A stretch of 64,000 bases of DNA from Rothia sp. HMSC078H08. Lineage in GTDB: Bacteria > Actinomycetota > Actinomycetes > Actinomycetales > Micrococcaceae. A program made the position numbers and the translations under genes. Under the pieces are notes generated by a model that made no database searches, was not told the DNA's origin, and was given only the letters and a program-made list of their open reading frames with translations. Below, piece by piece: positions 43,613-53,383 of this stretch (within the stretch, counting starts at the first letter, position 1; every line of letters starts with the position of its first letter). The stretch lies in NCBI RefSeq assembly GCF_001808955.1, contig NZ_KV795257.1, positions 347,227 to 411,226 on the forward strand, in the 5' to 3' direction.

Positions 43613-46345
43613 TTGGCTAACGTACCGAACGAGCACTCCCTGAGCACCCTTCTCGATGGCTTCAAGGACATCGACGTAGAAGAGACCCAGGAGTGGGCCG
43701 AGTCCCTCGAGGACCTTATCAAGACTCACGGCACCGAGCGTGCAGAGTACATCCTTCGCGCACTGCTCAAGGAGGCTGGCGCAAAGGGTGTTAAGGTCCC
43801 GACTCTGGTCAAGACCGACTACATCAACACCATCCCCGTCGACCAGCAGCCCGAGTACCCCGGTGATGAGGAACTCGAGCGCCAGTACCGCGCATGGATT
43901 CGTTGGAACGCAGCAATCATGGTTCAGCGTGCCCAGAAGAAGGGCATCGGCGTTGGCGGTCACATCTCCACCTTCGCAGGTGTGGCTGACCTCTACGAAA
44001 TGGGCCAGAACCACTTCTTCCGCGGCCGTAACCACCCCGGTGGCGGTGACCAGGTCTTCTTCCAGGGTCACTCCTCCCCCGGTGTCTACTCCCGCGCATT
44101 CGTTGAGGGCGTCCTGACCGAAGAGCAGATGGACGGCTTCCGCCAGGAGAAGACCAAGGGCGCAAACGGTATTCCTTCGTACCCGCACCCCCGTTGCATG
44201 CCCGAGTTCTGGCAGTTCCCGACCGTTTCCATGGGTCTGGGCCCCCTGAACGCAATCCACCAGGCATCCTTCAACAAGTACCTGCACAACCACAAGATCA
44301 AGGACACCTCCGAGCAGCACGTCTGGGCATTCCTGGGCGACGGCGAAATGGACGAGCCCGAGTCGCGTGGTGCACTGCAGCTGGCTGCAAACGAGCACCT
44401 GGACAACCTGACCTTCGTCGTCAACTGCAACCTGCAGCGTCTGGACGGCCCCGTTCGCGGTAACGGCAAGATCGTTCAGGAGCTCGAGGCATTCTTCCGC
44501 GGCGCAGGCTGGCACGTCATCAAGGTCCTGTGGGGCTCCGACTACGACGAGCTGCTCAAGAAGGACAAGAGCGGCAAGCTCATCCAGCTGATGAACGAGA
44601 CCCTCGACGGTGACTACCAGACCTTCCGTGGCGAAGACGGTGGCTACATCCGCGAGCACTTCTTCGGCAAGTACCCCGAAACCAAGGAACTGGTTGCAGA
44701 CCTGACCGACGAGCAGATCTTCAACCTGCGCCTGGGTGGCCACGACGACAAGAAGCTCTACGCAGCCTACAAGGAAGCTATGGAGACCAAGGGCAAGCCC
44801 ACCGTCATCCTGGCACAGTCCATTAAGGGTGCGGAGCTCGGCCCCTACTTCGAGGCACGTAACTCCACCCACCAGATCAAGAAGTTCACCATGGAAGCAC
44901 TGAAGGGCTTCCGTGACCACCTGAACATCCCCATCTCCGACGAGGAGCTGGAGAAGGATCTGTACAACCCGCCGTACTACGTGCCCGAGGCAAGCCACCC
45001 GGCACTGCAGTACATGCACGCACGCCGTAAGGAACTCGGCGGTTACATCCCCGGCCGTGCAAACACCCAGCCTGAGATTATCCTGCCCGAGTCCAAGGTC
45101 TACGCACAGACCAAGAAGGGCTCCGGCAAGCAGACCGCTGCTACCACCATGGCGTTCGTCCGCCTGATGAAGGACCTCATGCGCGTGAAGGGCTTCGGTC
45201 ACCGTATCGCTCCCATCACCCCCGATGAGGCACGTACCTTCGGTATGGACTCCTTCTTCCCCTCGGCTAAGCTGTACAACCCCAACGGTCAGAACTACGT
45301 GCCCGTTGACCACCAGCTCATGCTCACCTACACCGAGTCCCCCGAGGGCCAGATCGTTCACGTGGGTATTAACGAGGCAGGCGCAACCGCTGCGTTCATC
45401 GCACTGGGCTCCTCCTACGACACCCACGGCGAGCCGATGATCCCGATTTACATCTTCTACTCGATGTTCGGCTTCCAGCGCACTGGCGACGGCTTCTGGG
45501 CTGCTGCCGACCAGCTGTGCCGCGGCTTCGTCATCGGTGCAACCGCAGGTCGTACCACCCTGTCCGGTGAGGGTCTGCAGCACAACGATGGCCACTCCCC
45601 GATTCTGGCGTCCACCAACCCGGCGTTCAAGATCTACGACCCGGCTTACGGCTACGAGATCGCTCACATCGTGGAGCGCGGTATCGAGCAGATGTACGGT
45701 ACCAAGGACGAAGACCACAACGTCATGTACTACCTGACCGTGTACAACGAGCCGATTCACCAGCCTGCTGAGCCGGCAAACGTTGACGTTGAGGGCATCA
45801 TCAAGGGTATCCACAAGATTAGCGAGTCCCCGCTGACCTCCGGCCCCAAGGCACAGCTGCTGGCATCCGGCGTTGCTGTTCCGTGGGCTGAGAAGGCTCA
45901 GCAGCTGCTGGCTGAGGACTGGGGCGTCTCCGCAGACGTCTGGTCTGTCACCTCGTGGACCGAGCTGCGCCGCGACGGCATTGCCGCTGAGGAAGAGGCT
46001 CTGCTGAACCCGAACCAGCCCGCTCGCGTTCCTTACGTGACCCAGAAGCTGGCTGGCGCTGCTGGCCCGATCGTCGCGACCACCGACTTCGCTTCGGATG
46101 TTCCCGACCAGATCCGCCAGTTCGTTCCGAACGACTTCGCAACCCTGGGTGCTGACGGCTTCGGCTTCGCAGACACCCGCCCGGGTGCACGTCGCTTCTT
46201 CCACATCGATGCAGAGTCGGTTGTTGTCCGCACCCTGCAGATGCTGGCAAAGCGCGGCGAGGTTGCAGCAGACGTTCCCGCGAAGGCATTCGCTAAGTAC
46301 GACCTGCTGAACGTGAACGCTAACTCCGAGCTGGAGCAGCACTAA
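43613..46345 (+). CDS. aceE: Pyruvate dehydrogenase E1 component (homodimeric)
   Basis: Thiamine-diphosphate enzyme that decarboxylates pyruvate and reductively acetylates the E2 lipoyl group. 910 residues, the size of the single-chain E1 of E. coli and actinobacteria. The TPP motif is [14 protein letters not shown] through [23 protein letters not shown] and [14 protein letters not shown] are family segments. The start is TTG at 43613 ([12 protein letters not shown]); GAGAGG lies about 10 bases upstream. E2 and E3 genes are not in the window. A long minus-strand open frame over this gene is a codon-bias shadow. Confidence 0.97.
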   Translation: MANVPNEHSLSTLLDGFKDIDVEETQEWAESLEDLIKTHGTERAEYILRALLKEAGAKGVKVPTLVKTDYINTIPVDQQPEYPGDEELERQYRAWIRWNAAIMVQRAQKKGIGVGGHISTFAGVADLYEMGQNHFFRGRNHPGGGDQVFFQGHSSPGVYSRAFVEGVLTEEQMDGFRQEKTKGANGIPSYPHPRCMPEFWQFPTVSMGLGPLNAIHQASFNKYLHNHKIKDTSEQHVWAFLGDGEMDEPESRGALQLAANEHLDNLTFVVNCNLQRLDGPVRGNGKIVQELEAFFRGAGWHVIKVLWGSDYDELLKKDKSGKLIQLMNETLDGDYQTFRGEDGGYIREHFFGKYPETKELVADLTDEQIFNLRLGGHDDKKLYAAYKEAMETKGKPTVILAQSIKGAELGPYFEARNSTHQIKKFTMEALKGFRDHLNIPISDEELEKDLYNPPYYVPEASHPALQYMHARRKELGGYIPGRANTQPEIILPESKVYAQTKKGSGKQTAATTMAFVRLMKDLMRVKGFGHRIAPITPDEARTFGMDSFFPSAKLYNPNGQNYVPVDHQLMLTYTESPEGQIVHVGINEAGATAAFIALGSSYDTHGEPMIPIYIFYSMFGFQRTGDGFWAAADQLCRGFVIGATAGRTTLSGEGLQHNDGHSPILASTNPAFKIYDPAYGYEIAHIVERGIEQMYGTKDEDHNVMYYLTVYNEPIHQPAEPANVDVEGIIKGIHKISESPLTSGPKAQLLASGVAVPWAEKAQQLLAEDWGVSADVWSVTSWTELRRDGIAAEEEALLNPNQPARVPYVTQKLAGAAGPIVATTDFASDVPDQIRQFVPNDFATLGADGFGFADTRPGARRFFHIDAESVVVRTLQMLAKRGEVAADVPAKAFAKYDLLNVNANSELEQH

Positions 46346-46386
46346 GCATTTGACTGTAGAACCCCGGTTCTGCGTTAGAAGCTAAA

Positions 46387-46427
46387 CGAATGCCCCCGGT
46401 TGATGATTCATCGACCGGGGGCATTCG
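46387..46427 (+). terminator. Terminator of aceE
   Basis: 19-bp stem with one G-T pair and a 3-nt loop (46387-46405 with 46409-46427), followed by TGTTTT. Confidence 0.85.
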
Positions 46428-46464
46428 TGTTTTAACTTTGTGCTGTAGCTGGACTGCATGTTTT

Positions 46465-46514
46465 AACTGATGTAGCCCGGAGGTAACGACTATTACCTCC
46501 GGGCTACATCAGTT
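46465..46514 (-). terminator. Terminator of entF
   Basis: Perfect 22-bp stem (46465-46486 with 46493-46514), loop of 6, 23 bp after the entF stop. No U tract on the minus strand. Confidence 0.6.
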
Positions 46515-46537
46515 ATGGGGAAAACAGTTATAGGGAG

Positions 46538-49500
46538 TTAGCCTGCGAAGTGGCCGGTCACCTCCGCCAAACGCGCCGGATTCACCAGATCAGGGTGCGT
46601 ACCCTCCAGCAGCACCGCACGGAACGACGACGCATGCGCCGACCAACCCGCCGCGTCCAAATACGGCTGATCCTCATGCGGCACACCCACCAGCAACACA
46701 TCACCATCAAAGAACGCCTGCTCAGCACCACGCATCAACGCCGCCGAAGCACGCATACTACCCAAGCACACACCCAACTTCTCCTCCGGTAGGTAACCCA
46801 TCGCCGAACCCGCCCGCTGCAGACGCTCCAACGTACCCGGCAGGTCAAGCTGCTCACCAGCCGCAGGCTCCGGCAAACCGCCCATACGCAACAGCGCACG
46901 GAAGCTCTCCTGCTCATCCGGCGCAGGCACGCCCTGCCACTGCTCCGAAGGATACGCATCCAACAGGATGACGCGCTCAACCTGCGCACCCGCAGCCTGC
47001 GCCAGAGCCGCAACCTGCACCGCGGCAGTACCGCCAACAGACCAGCCCATCAACGCAAAACGACGCGGCAACGAACGCTCCGCCAGGGTCTTCTCAATCA
47101 GCTTCAGGTAGCCCTCAGCCAGCTCCTGCAGGCTCGACGCAAACCCAGCCTGCGGATCAGAGAACGCCTCAGCCTGCACAGCATACACACCCTGCTGAGC
47201 CGGAAGATGCGAAAGGTACCCCGCATAGCACCAGCCCAAACCACCCGCAGGCGGCAGGATAAACAGCGGCGCGGGGGCCTCGGTAGTATCGGGGACAACG
47301 GGCTGCTCACGCTGAGTCACAACGTGTTCGCGCTGAGTCAAAACGTGCTCACGCAGCGGCAGAACCGGCGCGAACTCGGCACCCTCGCCACGCTCGCCCG
47401 CAATGGACGCCGCCAAAGCCTGCACGGTCGGATGCGCAAACAGCGCACCGATGCTCACGCTCAGACCCAGCTGCTCCTCAACCGCGGCAATCACCTCAAG
47501 AGCCGCCAGCGAATGACCGCCCGAGGCGAAGAAATCCTCGTCCACGCCAAAACGCTCACGACCCAGCACACCCGCAATAATCGAGCACAGCTGCTGCTCC
47601 AGCAGACCGTGCGGACCCTCGGCATCGGAAGTCTGAGGGGTCAGGTCCAGGGACGCCAACAGCTTGCGATCCGCCTTACCGGAGGGGCTCACCGGCAACG
47701 CAGGCAGGGTATGCCACAGGGTCGGCACCATGTAATCCGGCAGAACCTGCGCACAATGCTCACGCGCCGTCTCCACCAGCTGCGCGGCACGCTCGGCGGG
47801 CACATCGCCCACCTCCAGCACCGCCGCCAGGGCAGGCTCGCGCAAACCGCGGTACAGCAGAGCCACCGAAGCGCTCACACCCTCAACCGCGGCAAGAGCC
47901 ATCTCAATATCGCCCAGCTCCAGGCGCTGACCGCGCACCTTAATCTGATAGTCCGTGCGGCCGCGGTAACCAATGACGGCACGGCCATCGGGAAGAATCT
48001 CCCAGCACGCCAAATCGCCCGTACGGTACAGGCGCTGACTCTCACCGTTCAGCAGTGCGAGCGCACCAGCAGGAGCCTGCTCCACGAAAGCCGCGGCGGT
48101 CGCCTGCGGGTTGTTCTTGTAGCCGCGCGCCAGCTGCACGCCCGACAGGTGCAGTTCGCCCGTCACACCCACCGGCACGGGGTGGCCGGTCGGGTCAAGA
48201 ATCAGGGTGCCGGTGTTCCAGACGGGCTCGCCAATGGGCACGCTCTCGCGCTGCGGGTCGGCGGCGGTCTCCCAGAAGGTTACGTCCACCGCCGCCTCGG
48301 TCGGGCCGTACAGGTTCAGCGGGTACACGCCCAGAACCTCGCCCGCAGCCTGCACCTGGTCCTTCTGCAGCGCCTCACCCGAGCAGACCACGTAGCGCAG
48401 GGGCTGCTCTCGATCCTGACCGAAGCCAGCATCAGCCAGGATGCGGCGCGCCGCCGGCGAAGAGGTCAGCGCCGACAGCATGGTCGGCACAAAGTGCACC
48501 GCCGTGACGGACTGCTCGGCAAACACGCGCGCCAGGTAGGCGGGGTCGCGGTGACCCTCCGGGGCGGCAATGACCACGGCGGCACCCTCGGCGAGAGGCC
48601 AGTACAGCTCCCACACGTGCACGTCAAAGGAGATGGGGGTCTTGTGCAGAACGCGGTCGCCCTCCCCCACCGGAATCTGATGCTGCTGCCAGCGCAGGCG
48701 GTTATCAATCGCGCGGTGGCTGATGGCAACGCCCTTAGGCCTGCCCGTGGAGCCGGAGGTGAAGAGCACGTAAGCGTCCTCGTCCAGGCCGGTTTTCATG
48801 CCCGGAAGCTCCTCGGCGGCGGGTGCTGAGGAGTGTTCCCCGTTGGGTTCCTCGGCGCTCAGTAGGGGCAGAGTATGCTGCGGCAGGTTCGCGTGACGCT
48901 GCGGCTCCTGCGGGTTCAGCTCTTCCGCGCTCAGGGGCTGCAGACCGGGGCCGTGCAGCAGCAGGGAACATTCGGCGTCCTCCATCATCACGCCCACACG
49001 CTCGGCGGGCAGATCCGGAAGCACCGGCACGTAGGTGGCGCCAGCGTACAGCAGGGCGTACAGCGCCACGTACTGCTCGGCGCCGCGGTGCACACGCAGA
49101 CCCACCGCATCGGAAGGGCGAACGCCCCAGTCCAGCAGCTGCGCGGCAAGCGCACGGGCGCGCTCGTCCAGCTCGGCGTAGGTGAGGGCGCGGTCAAAAG
49201 CGTAGGCGCGATCCGACTCTGGGGTGAGCACCTCACCGGGCACGGGGGCAGAATCCAGCACGGCGAGCGCCTGCGGATGCGCTGCCACCGCGTCACGGAA
49301 ACGATCCAGCAGGGTCTTGTACTCCATCGGGTGCTCGGTAAGCGCCGGGGCGGTCAGCTCGCGCAGGGTCGCAAGCTCCGCCTCGGTCGCCAAGCCGAGG
49401 TTGTTCAGGGAAGCGTCCTCGCGCTGCGCCTCCGCCGCGTAGGCGGGCAGCCACTCGCTCAGGCGGGCGGCGTGACGTTCCAGCTCCTCAGCGGTGTAGA

Positions 49501-50902
49501 GCGCCGGGTTCATGTCAATCTCGCAGGAGATGCTGTTGCCGCGGCCGGGCATGCCGCGCAGGGTGAAGGTCGCGTCGGCAACGGGACCGGCAGAGATATT
49601 GTGAATGCGCGCGGTCGGTACCGCGGTTCCGGACTCGTCCTTGGAGGGTGCCGCCAGCGGCAGCACCGCGTCAAAGGGCACCACGTTAATCTGCGCACCA
49701 AACAGCCTTGACTGGGCGTTACGTGCGGTACGTTCCAGGTCTTCCTGACGAGCCAGCGGGTGCTCAGCGTTGCGGGCGTACTGTTCCTTCACCGAGTGCA
49801 GGGACTCTGCGATGGAACCGGTCGCCGCGACCTGCACCGGCAGCACGTTCACCGCGGTACAGCCGGTCTGCGCGCTCGCCGCACCCAGGGCGCGGGTCGC
49901 CTCCGGCAGGGTGCGGGCGAACATGCGGTTCATCTGCGGCACACCGAACGAAGCCTGCGGGTAGCCGCCCACACGCGCCAGGTACGAGCCGACGGCGGCG
50001 GTCGCCAACACGGGCCAGGAGACGGCGTGCTGCTTTGCCGCATCCAGCAGAGCCTGCTGGGTGGGCACGTCAATGCTGAACGCCAGGCGCACAGACCGCG
50101 CCGACGGGGAGGCCGTACGACCCGCCAGCGAGGTGTCTTCCTGCTCCAGGGCGCCGCTCGCCTCCCAGAAGGCGACGTCTTCGTCACGGGCGCCGGAGGC
50201 GGCATCGTCGGCATCGAGCAGCTGATGCAGGCTCATGCGGCGGGTTGCCGGAACCGGCTGACCGGCGAACAGGGCACGGTATATCGCCGCCACGCGGGAT
50301 AGGCCGTTGAACGCGGCGAACCCGTCGGCAACCACGTGGGAGAAGGAATGGTACACCCAGAGGAACCCGCCGTAACGCACCACTGCGCTACGCACGGTCA
50401 CGCCCTCATCGGTGGCGAGGGGCTGGGCGAGCAGGCGCTGCGCCCAGGCGCTCACCGGCGCGGGCAAATCAGAGTCAGGCAGGGCCGATTCGGGCAGGTC
50501 AGAGGCGTTCTCCTCCCCCGCCTCGGCGGTGCCGCTCAGCTCCCCTTCATCTACGAGCAGGTCAATGCCCGAAAGGAACGCCTCCTCGGTCAGAATCTGC
50601 TGGGAGGCGGCACCATCGGCAATGCGGGTGCGCACGCGGAAGCCCTCGTTCTCGCGGTAGAGCTGCTCAAAAGCCTCACGCAGCAGAGCGAGGTCGGTGT
50701 CTGCGGGGCATTGCAGAACCTCCGCGGTGTTGTAGCAGGGGTTCGTCGGGTCAATCGCGGCGGCAAAATAGATGCCGCGCGCGTTAGTGGTCAGCGGCAG
50801 CCAGGGGCTGTCAGCGCTGTGCTGTGCGGAGGGGTTCGCGGCGGTGCGAAGGTCGGAAGCAGTCCCGAAGCTAGCGGGTGCGGTAGTATCAGCTACGCCC
50901 AT
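46538..50902 (-). CDS. entF: EntF-type siderophore synthetase (C-A-T-TE)
   Basis: 1454-residue nonribosomal peptide synthetase module. The condensation domain (about 1-480) has SHVVADG at 188-194: the catalytic second His is kept but the first of HHxxxDG is Ser. The adenylation domain (about 530-1080) has LFTSGSTGRPKG, FDVHVWELYWPL, HFVPTML, VVCSGEAL and LYGPTEAAVDV. Aligned by eye to E. coli EntF the specificity residues differ at one of ten (Val for Phe), so serine is predicted. The carrier Ser is S1131 in GGHSL and the thioesterase Ser is S1288 in GWSVGG. This is the enterobactin trilactone-forming architecture. GAGAGG lies 5 bases before the ATG. Confidence 0.92.
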   Translation of the reverse strand: MGVADTTAPASFGTASDLRTAANPSAQHSADSPWLPLTTNARGIYFAAAIDPTNPCYNTAEVLQCPADTDLALLREAFEQLYRENEGFRVRTRIADGAASQQILTEEAFLSGIDLLVDEGELSGTAEAGEENASDLPESALPDSDLPAPVSAWAQRLLAQPLATDEGVTVRSAVVRYGGFLWVYHSFSHVVADGFAAFNGLSRVAAIYRALFAGQPVPATRRMSLHQLLDADDAASGARDEDVAFWEASGALEQEDTSLAGRTASPSARSVRLAFSIDVPTQQALLDAAKQHAVSWPVLATAAVGSYLARVGGYPQASFGVPQMNRMFARTLPEATRALGAASAQTGCTAVNVLPVQVAATGSIAESLHSVKEQYARNAEHPLARQEDLERTARNAQSRLFGAQINVVPFDAVLPLAAPSKDESGTAVPTARIHNISAGPVADATFTLRGMPGRGNSISCEIDMNPALYTAEELERHAARLSEWLPAYAAEAQREDASLNNLGLATEAELATLRELTAPALTEHPMEYKTLLDRFRDAVAAHPQALAVLDSAPVPGEVLTPESDRAYAFDRALTYAELDERARALAAQLLDWGVRPSDAVGLRVHRGAEQYVALYALLYAGATYVPVLPDLPAERVGVMMEDAECSLLLHGPGLQPLSAEELNPQEPQRHANLPQHTLPLLSAEEPNGEHSSAPAAEELPGMKTGLDEDAYVLFTSGSTGRPKGVAISHRAIDNRLRWQQHQIPVGEGDRVLHKTPISFDVHVWELYWPLAEGAAVVIAAPEGHRDPAYLARVFAEQSVTAVHFVPTMLSALTSSPAARRILADAGFGQDREQPLRYVVCSGEALQKDQVQAAGEVLGVYPLNLYGPTEAAVDVTFWETAADPQRESVPIGEPVWNTGTLILDPTGHPVPVGVTGELHLSGVQLARGYKNNPQATAAAFVEQAPAGALALLNGESQRLYRTGDLACWEILPDGRAVIGYRGRTDYQIKVRGQRLELGDIEMALAAVEGVSASVALLYRGLREPALAAVLEVGDVPAERAAQLVETAREHCAQVLPDYMVPTLWHTLPALPVSPSGKADRKLLASLDLTPQTSDAEGPHGLLEQQLCSIIAGVLGRERFGVDEDFFASGGHSLAALEVIAAVEEQLGLSVSIGALFAHPTVQALAASIAGERGEGAEFAPVLPLREHVLTQREHVVTQREQPVVPDTTEAPAPLFILPPAGGLGWCYAGYLSHLPAQQGVYAVQAEAFSDPQAGFASSLQELAEGYLKLIEKTLAERSLPRRFALMGWSVGGTAAVQVAALAQAAGAQVERVILLDAYPSEQWQGVPAPDEQESFRALLRMGGLPEPAAGEQLDLPGTLERLQRAGSAMGYLPEEKLGVCLGSMRASAALMRGAEQAFFDGDVLLVGVPHEDQPYLDAAGWSAHASSFRAVLLEGTHPDLVNPARLAEVTGHFAG
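47308..47349 (-). repeat. 21-bp x2 tandem repeat in the EntF T-TE linker
   Basis: Two 21-bp units encode repeated REHV(L/V)TQ heptapeptides between the carrier and thioesterase domains. Confidence 0.75.
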
Positions 50903-50918
50903 GGTGGCCTCTCAAAGG

Positions 50919-50944
50919 TCTGGATTAGGGATCTGGATTAGGGA
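50919..50944 (-). repeat. 13-bp x2 direct repeat before entF
   Basis: TCTGGATTAGGGA occurs twice in tandem, 17-42 bp upstream of the entF ATG. The contained TTAGG words recall half-sites of DtxR-type regulators, but they are in direct, not inverted, order. Confidence 0.5.
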
Positions 50945-51087
50945 TGAGGTGTGTGTGAAGGGTCGGGCTACTCCCCCGCCGTTTCGCGCTGGCAGAAGTG
51001 CACTAACAGAAGTGCGCTGACAAGTGCAAACGCAGCTACACAACACGGCGTAAAACCGGCGCACAGAAAAACGAGGCGAGTAGCAAA

Positions 51088-51134
51088 CACCCCGGGCACC
51101 CGTCTGCATTCGCGGCAGGCGGGCACTCGGGGTG
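51088..51134 (-). terminator. Hairpin between the carrier-protein gene and entF
   Basis: CACCCCG/CGGGGTG (51088-51094, 51128-51134) closes an imperfect longer stem just after the carrier-protein stop. It could reduce read-through into entF. Confidence 0.4.
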
Positions 51135-51143
51135 CGGTAACGC

Positions 51144-51371
51144 TTAGCCCAGGCGGGAGGCGATGAACTCCACGGTCGGGTTCTCCACCAGCTCGGTAAA
51201 CTCAATCACGGCGCCCTCGGCGGCAAGGTCGTCGAGCAGGGCGAATGCGCCCATAGAATCCATGCCCAGGGAGAACAGGTCGGTGGTCGGCTCGTCAAAA
51301 GCGGTCTGCAGGGAGTCGGGCTCGACGATGTACTTCTCCATGATGGGGCGCAGGGTCTCAAATGCGGACAT
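51144..51371 (-). CDS. Free-standing aryl carrier protein (EntB C-domain type)
   Basis: 75 residues, one phosphopantetheine carrier domain. Ser39 in LGMDSMGAFALL is the attachment site. In E. coli this domain is the C-terminal part of EntB; here the isochorismatase half is missing. It would hold 2,3-dihydroxybenzoate loaded by EntE and present it to the EntF condensation domain. The ATG at 51371 (MSAFETLRP) has GAGGAG about 5 bases upstream. A TTG four codons earlier overlaps that site and is rejected. The gaps are 66 bp from entE and 241 bp to entF. Confidence 0.88.
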   Translation of the reverse strand: MSAFETLRPIMEKYIVEPDSLQTAFDEPTTDLFSLGMDSMGAFALLDDLAAEGAVIEFTELVENPTVEFIASRLG

Positions 51372-51437
51372 TTTTCTCCTCAATAGGGGTAGGAATAAGG
51401 GCGTACGGTTTAGCTGAAAATGATCAGCTCAAAGGGT

Positions 51438-53138
51438 TTAGCCGAAAATTTCGGCAAGCTTGGCGCGCAGCTCGCGGCGAGAAATCTTACCCACGTTCGT
51501 GGTGGGCAGCTCCTGCAGAACCTGCACGCGCTCCGGGATCTTGAAGTCGGCGAGCTTCTTCGAGGTGAAGAACTCGTGCATCGTACGGCGCGGGTTCTCG
51601 CCCAGGTCGGCGCCTTCCTGCGGCACAATGACCAGGCCCACGCGCTCGCCCACGGTCTCATCCGGGATACCCAGAACCACGGCGTCAAAAACGTCGGGGT
51701 GGGTCAGCGCCAGCTCTTCGATTTCGTCCACGGCAATCTTCTCGCCGTTGCGGTTAATCTGGTCCTTCGCGCGGCCGGTCACCTCAAGGTACTTGCCTGC
51801 GACCAGTCGCACAATGTCGCCGGTGCGGTAGAAGCCGTCCTCGGTGAATCCGTAACGGTTTGCGTTCTCCTCCAGGTAGTAGCCGCGAATCGTGTAGGGG
51901 CCGCGGGTGAGCAGGTGGCCGCTCTCGCCGCGCTTAACCGGCTGGTCCTGATCATCAACAATCAGGATTTCATCGTCGGGGCTAATCGGGTAACCCTGAG
52001 TCCTCAGGCGCAGCTCAATCGGGTCGGTCGAGCGGGTGTAGTTCACCAGACCCTCAGCCATGCCGAACACCTGCTGAACGGTGCAGCCGAGCACCGACTC
52101 AATCTTGCCCGCAACCGCCGGGGCCAGCTTCGAACCGCCCACCTGCAGGGTCTGCAGAGACGGCAGGGACACGCCGCGCTTCTCCGCGGAGGCGACCCAC
52201 GCCTGAGCCAGCGGCGGCACCAGCGCGGAGGTGGTCACACCCTCCATCTCAATGAGGTGGAACGCAGTCTGCGGGGACGGATCCGCCGCAAACACCAGCT
52301 TGCCGGAGGCGCACATGACGCCCAGAATACCGGGCGAGCTCATCGTGAAGTTGTGCGCGGCGGGCAACACCACGAGCATGGTCGTGTTGTTGTTCAGCTT
52401 GCAGATATCGACCGAGCCGCGCACCGAGTACAGGTAGGCGGCGTGGGTTCGAGGAATCAGCTTCGAAATGCCGGTCGTACCGCCGGAGAGCTGCAGGAAC
52501 GCCACCTGCTCGCTCGCACGCAGGTTCTCGGTGTTCTGAATGACGCCGGGCACGAACTCTTCAGCGAGTTCCTCTTCGGTCAGCGGGGTCAGCGGCTCCG
52601 CAACATCAATAGCGACCGGCGGCTCCAGGGAGTTCTTGCGCAGCTCGGCGGCAACGTCCTCGTGCAGGGCGGTGAAATCTGCGCCCGGGGTCAGCGAAGA
52701 GAACACGTGCGCCGCAGCGTCGGTGCGGGTCGCAAAGTGCACGAGCTCGGTGGTACGGTGCTGCGGCAGGCAGAACACCGGCAGCGCCGCCGCCCAGAAA
52801 ATACCCAGCAGATACACCAGGTACTCGGCGGTGTTGCCCAGCTGCAGCAGCACACGGTCACCGGGCTGCACGCCAGCCTGAACGAGGCGCGCCGCAGCGG
52901 CACGACCTGCCGCCTCCAGCTCACCGTAGGAGAGGCGAACCTGCTGGGGCTTGCCGTCTTCATCGAGCTGCGCGTGCGAAAGCGCCACCAGCGCCGGGAA
53001 GTGCGGCTTTGCGCGGCATGCATCTAGCAGGAACTCGGGGATGGTCTGGTCAATCCAGTAGCCGGCTTCGCGGTACTTCGCGGCAAAAGACTCGGGGATG
53101 AGCGGCGTGGGGGCCAGGGGGCTACGTTCTACGGTCAT
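51438..53138 (-). CDS. entE: 2,3-dihydroxybenzoate-AMP ligase (EntE/DhbE type)
   Basis: Activates 2,3-dihydroxybenzoate with ATP and loads it on the aryl carrier protein. 566 residues. LQLSGGTTGISKLIPRTH is the P-loop motif, LPAAHNFTMSSPG the aryl-acid pocket signature of EntE/DhbE/VibE, GDIVRL the A7 Asp, and NVGKISRREL carries the catalytic Lys. AGAGAAG abuts the ATG at 53138, a poor ribosome site. It lies 245 bp after fes. Salicylate-activating homologues look similar, but the EntF and Fes neighbours favour 2,3-DHB. Confidence 0.93.
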   Translation of the reverse strand: MTVERSPLAPTPLIPESFAAKYREAGYWIDQTIPEFLLDACRAKPHFPALVALSHAQLDEDGKPQQVRLSYGELEAAGRAAAARLVQAGVQPGDRVLLQLGNTAEYLVYLLGIFWAAALPVFCLPQHRTTELVHFATRTDAAAHVFSSLTPGADFTALHEDVAAELRKNSLEPPVAIDVAEPLTPLTEEELAEEFVPGVIQNTENLRASEQVAFLQLSGGTTGISKLIPRTHAAYLYSVRGSVDICKLNNNTTMLVVLPAAHNFTMSSPGILGVMCASGKLVFAADPSPQTAFHLIEMEGVTTSALVPPLAQAWVASAEKRGVSLPSLQTLQVGGSKLAPAVAGKIESVLGCTVQQVFGMAEGLVNYTRSTDPIELRLRTQGYPISPDDEILIVDDQDQPVKRGESGHLLTRGPYTIRGYYLEENANRYGFTEDGFYRTGDIVRLVAGKYLEVTGRAKDQINRNGEKIAVDEIEELALTHPDVFDAVVLGIPDETVGERVGLVIVPQEGADLGENPRRTMHEFFTSKKLADFKIPERVQVLQELPTTNVGKISRRELRAKLAEIFG

Positions 53139-53239
53139 CTTCTCTCGATTTCTGTGTCGTTTGCGGTTTCTATAGCGCTCACGTTGTGTTCGCAGCGTGA
53201 TGCCATCTCATCAATGAGGGCGGGTGCGCAGCCTACGCC

Positions 53240-53257
53240 GGGTACCCTTCGGTACCC
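53240..53257. other. Short hairpin upstream of entE
   Basis: GGGTACC/GGTACCC with a 4-nt loop in the fes-entE gap. Role unknown. Confidence 0.4.
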
Positions 53258-53338
53258 CTCGCGGCGCGGTAGTGTTGCACTTCTCTTAGGCTGTACTTCT
53301 CTAGGATACGGGCGCGGCGGTGTTTACCCTAACGGGAA

Positions 53339-53361
53339 CCCCGCACGCCCACCATGCGGGG
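53339..53361 (-). terminator. Hairpin after fes
   Basis: CCCCGCA/TGCGGGG (53339-53345, 53355-53361), 23 bp past the fes stop. Weak U content, so partial termination at most. Confidence 0.4.
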
Positions 53362-53383
53362 CGTGCTCTACCGTGCGGGAGCC

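Noticed and set aside
43421..46342. Open frame of 973 codons on the minus strand over aceE
   Set aside because: Antisense shadow caused by strong codon bias in a highly expressed gene. The product is Val/Leu-rich without domain motifs.
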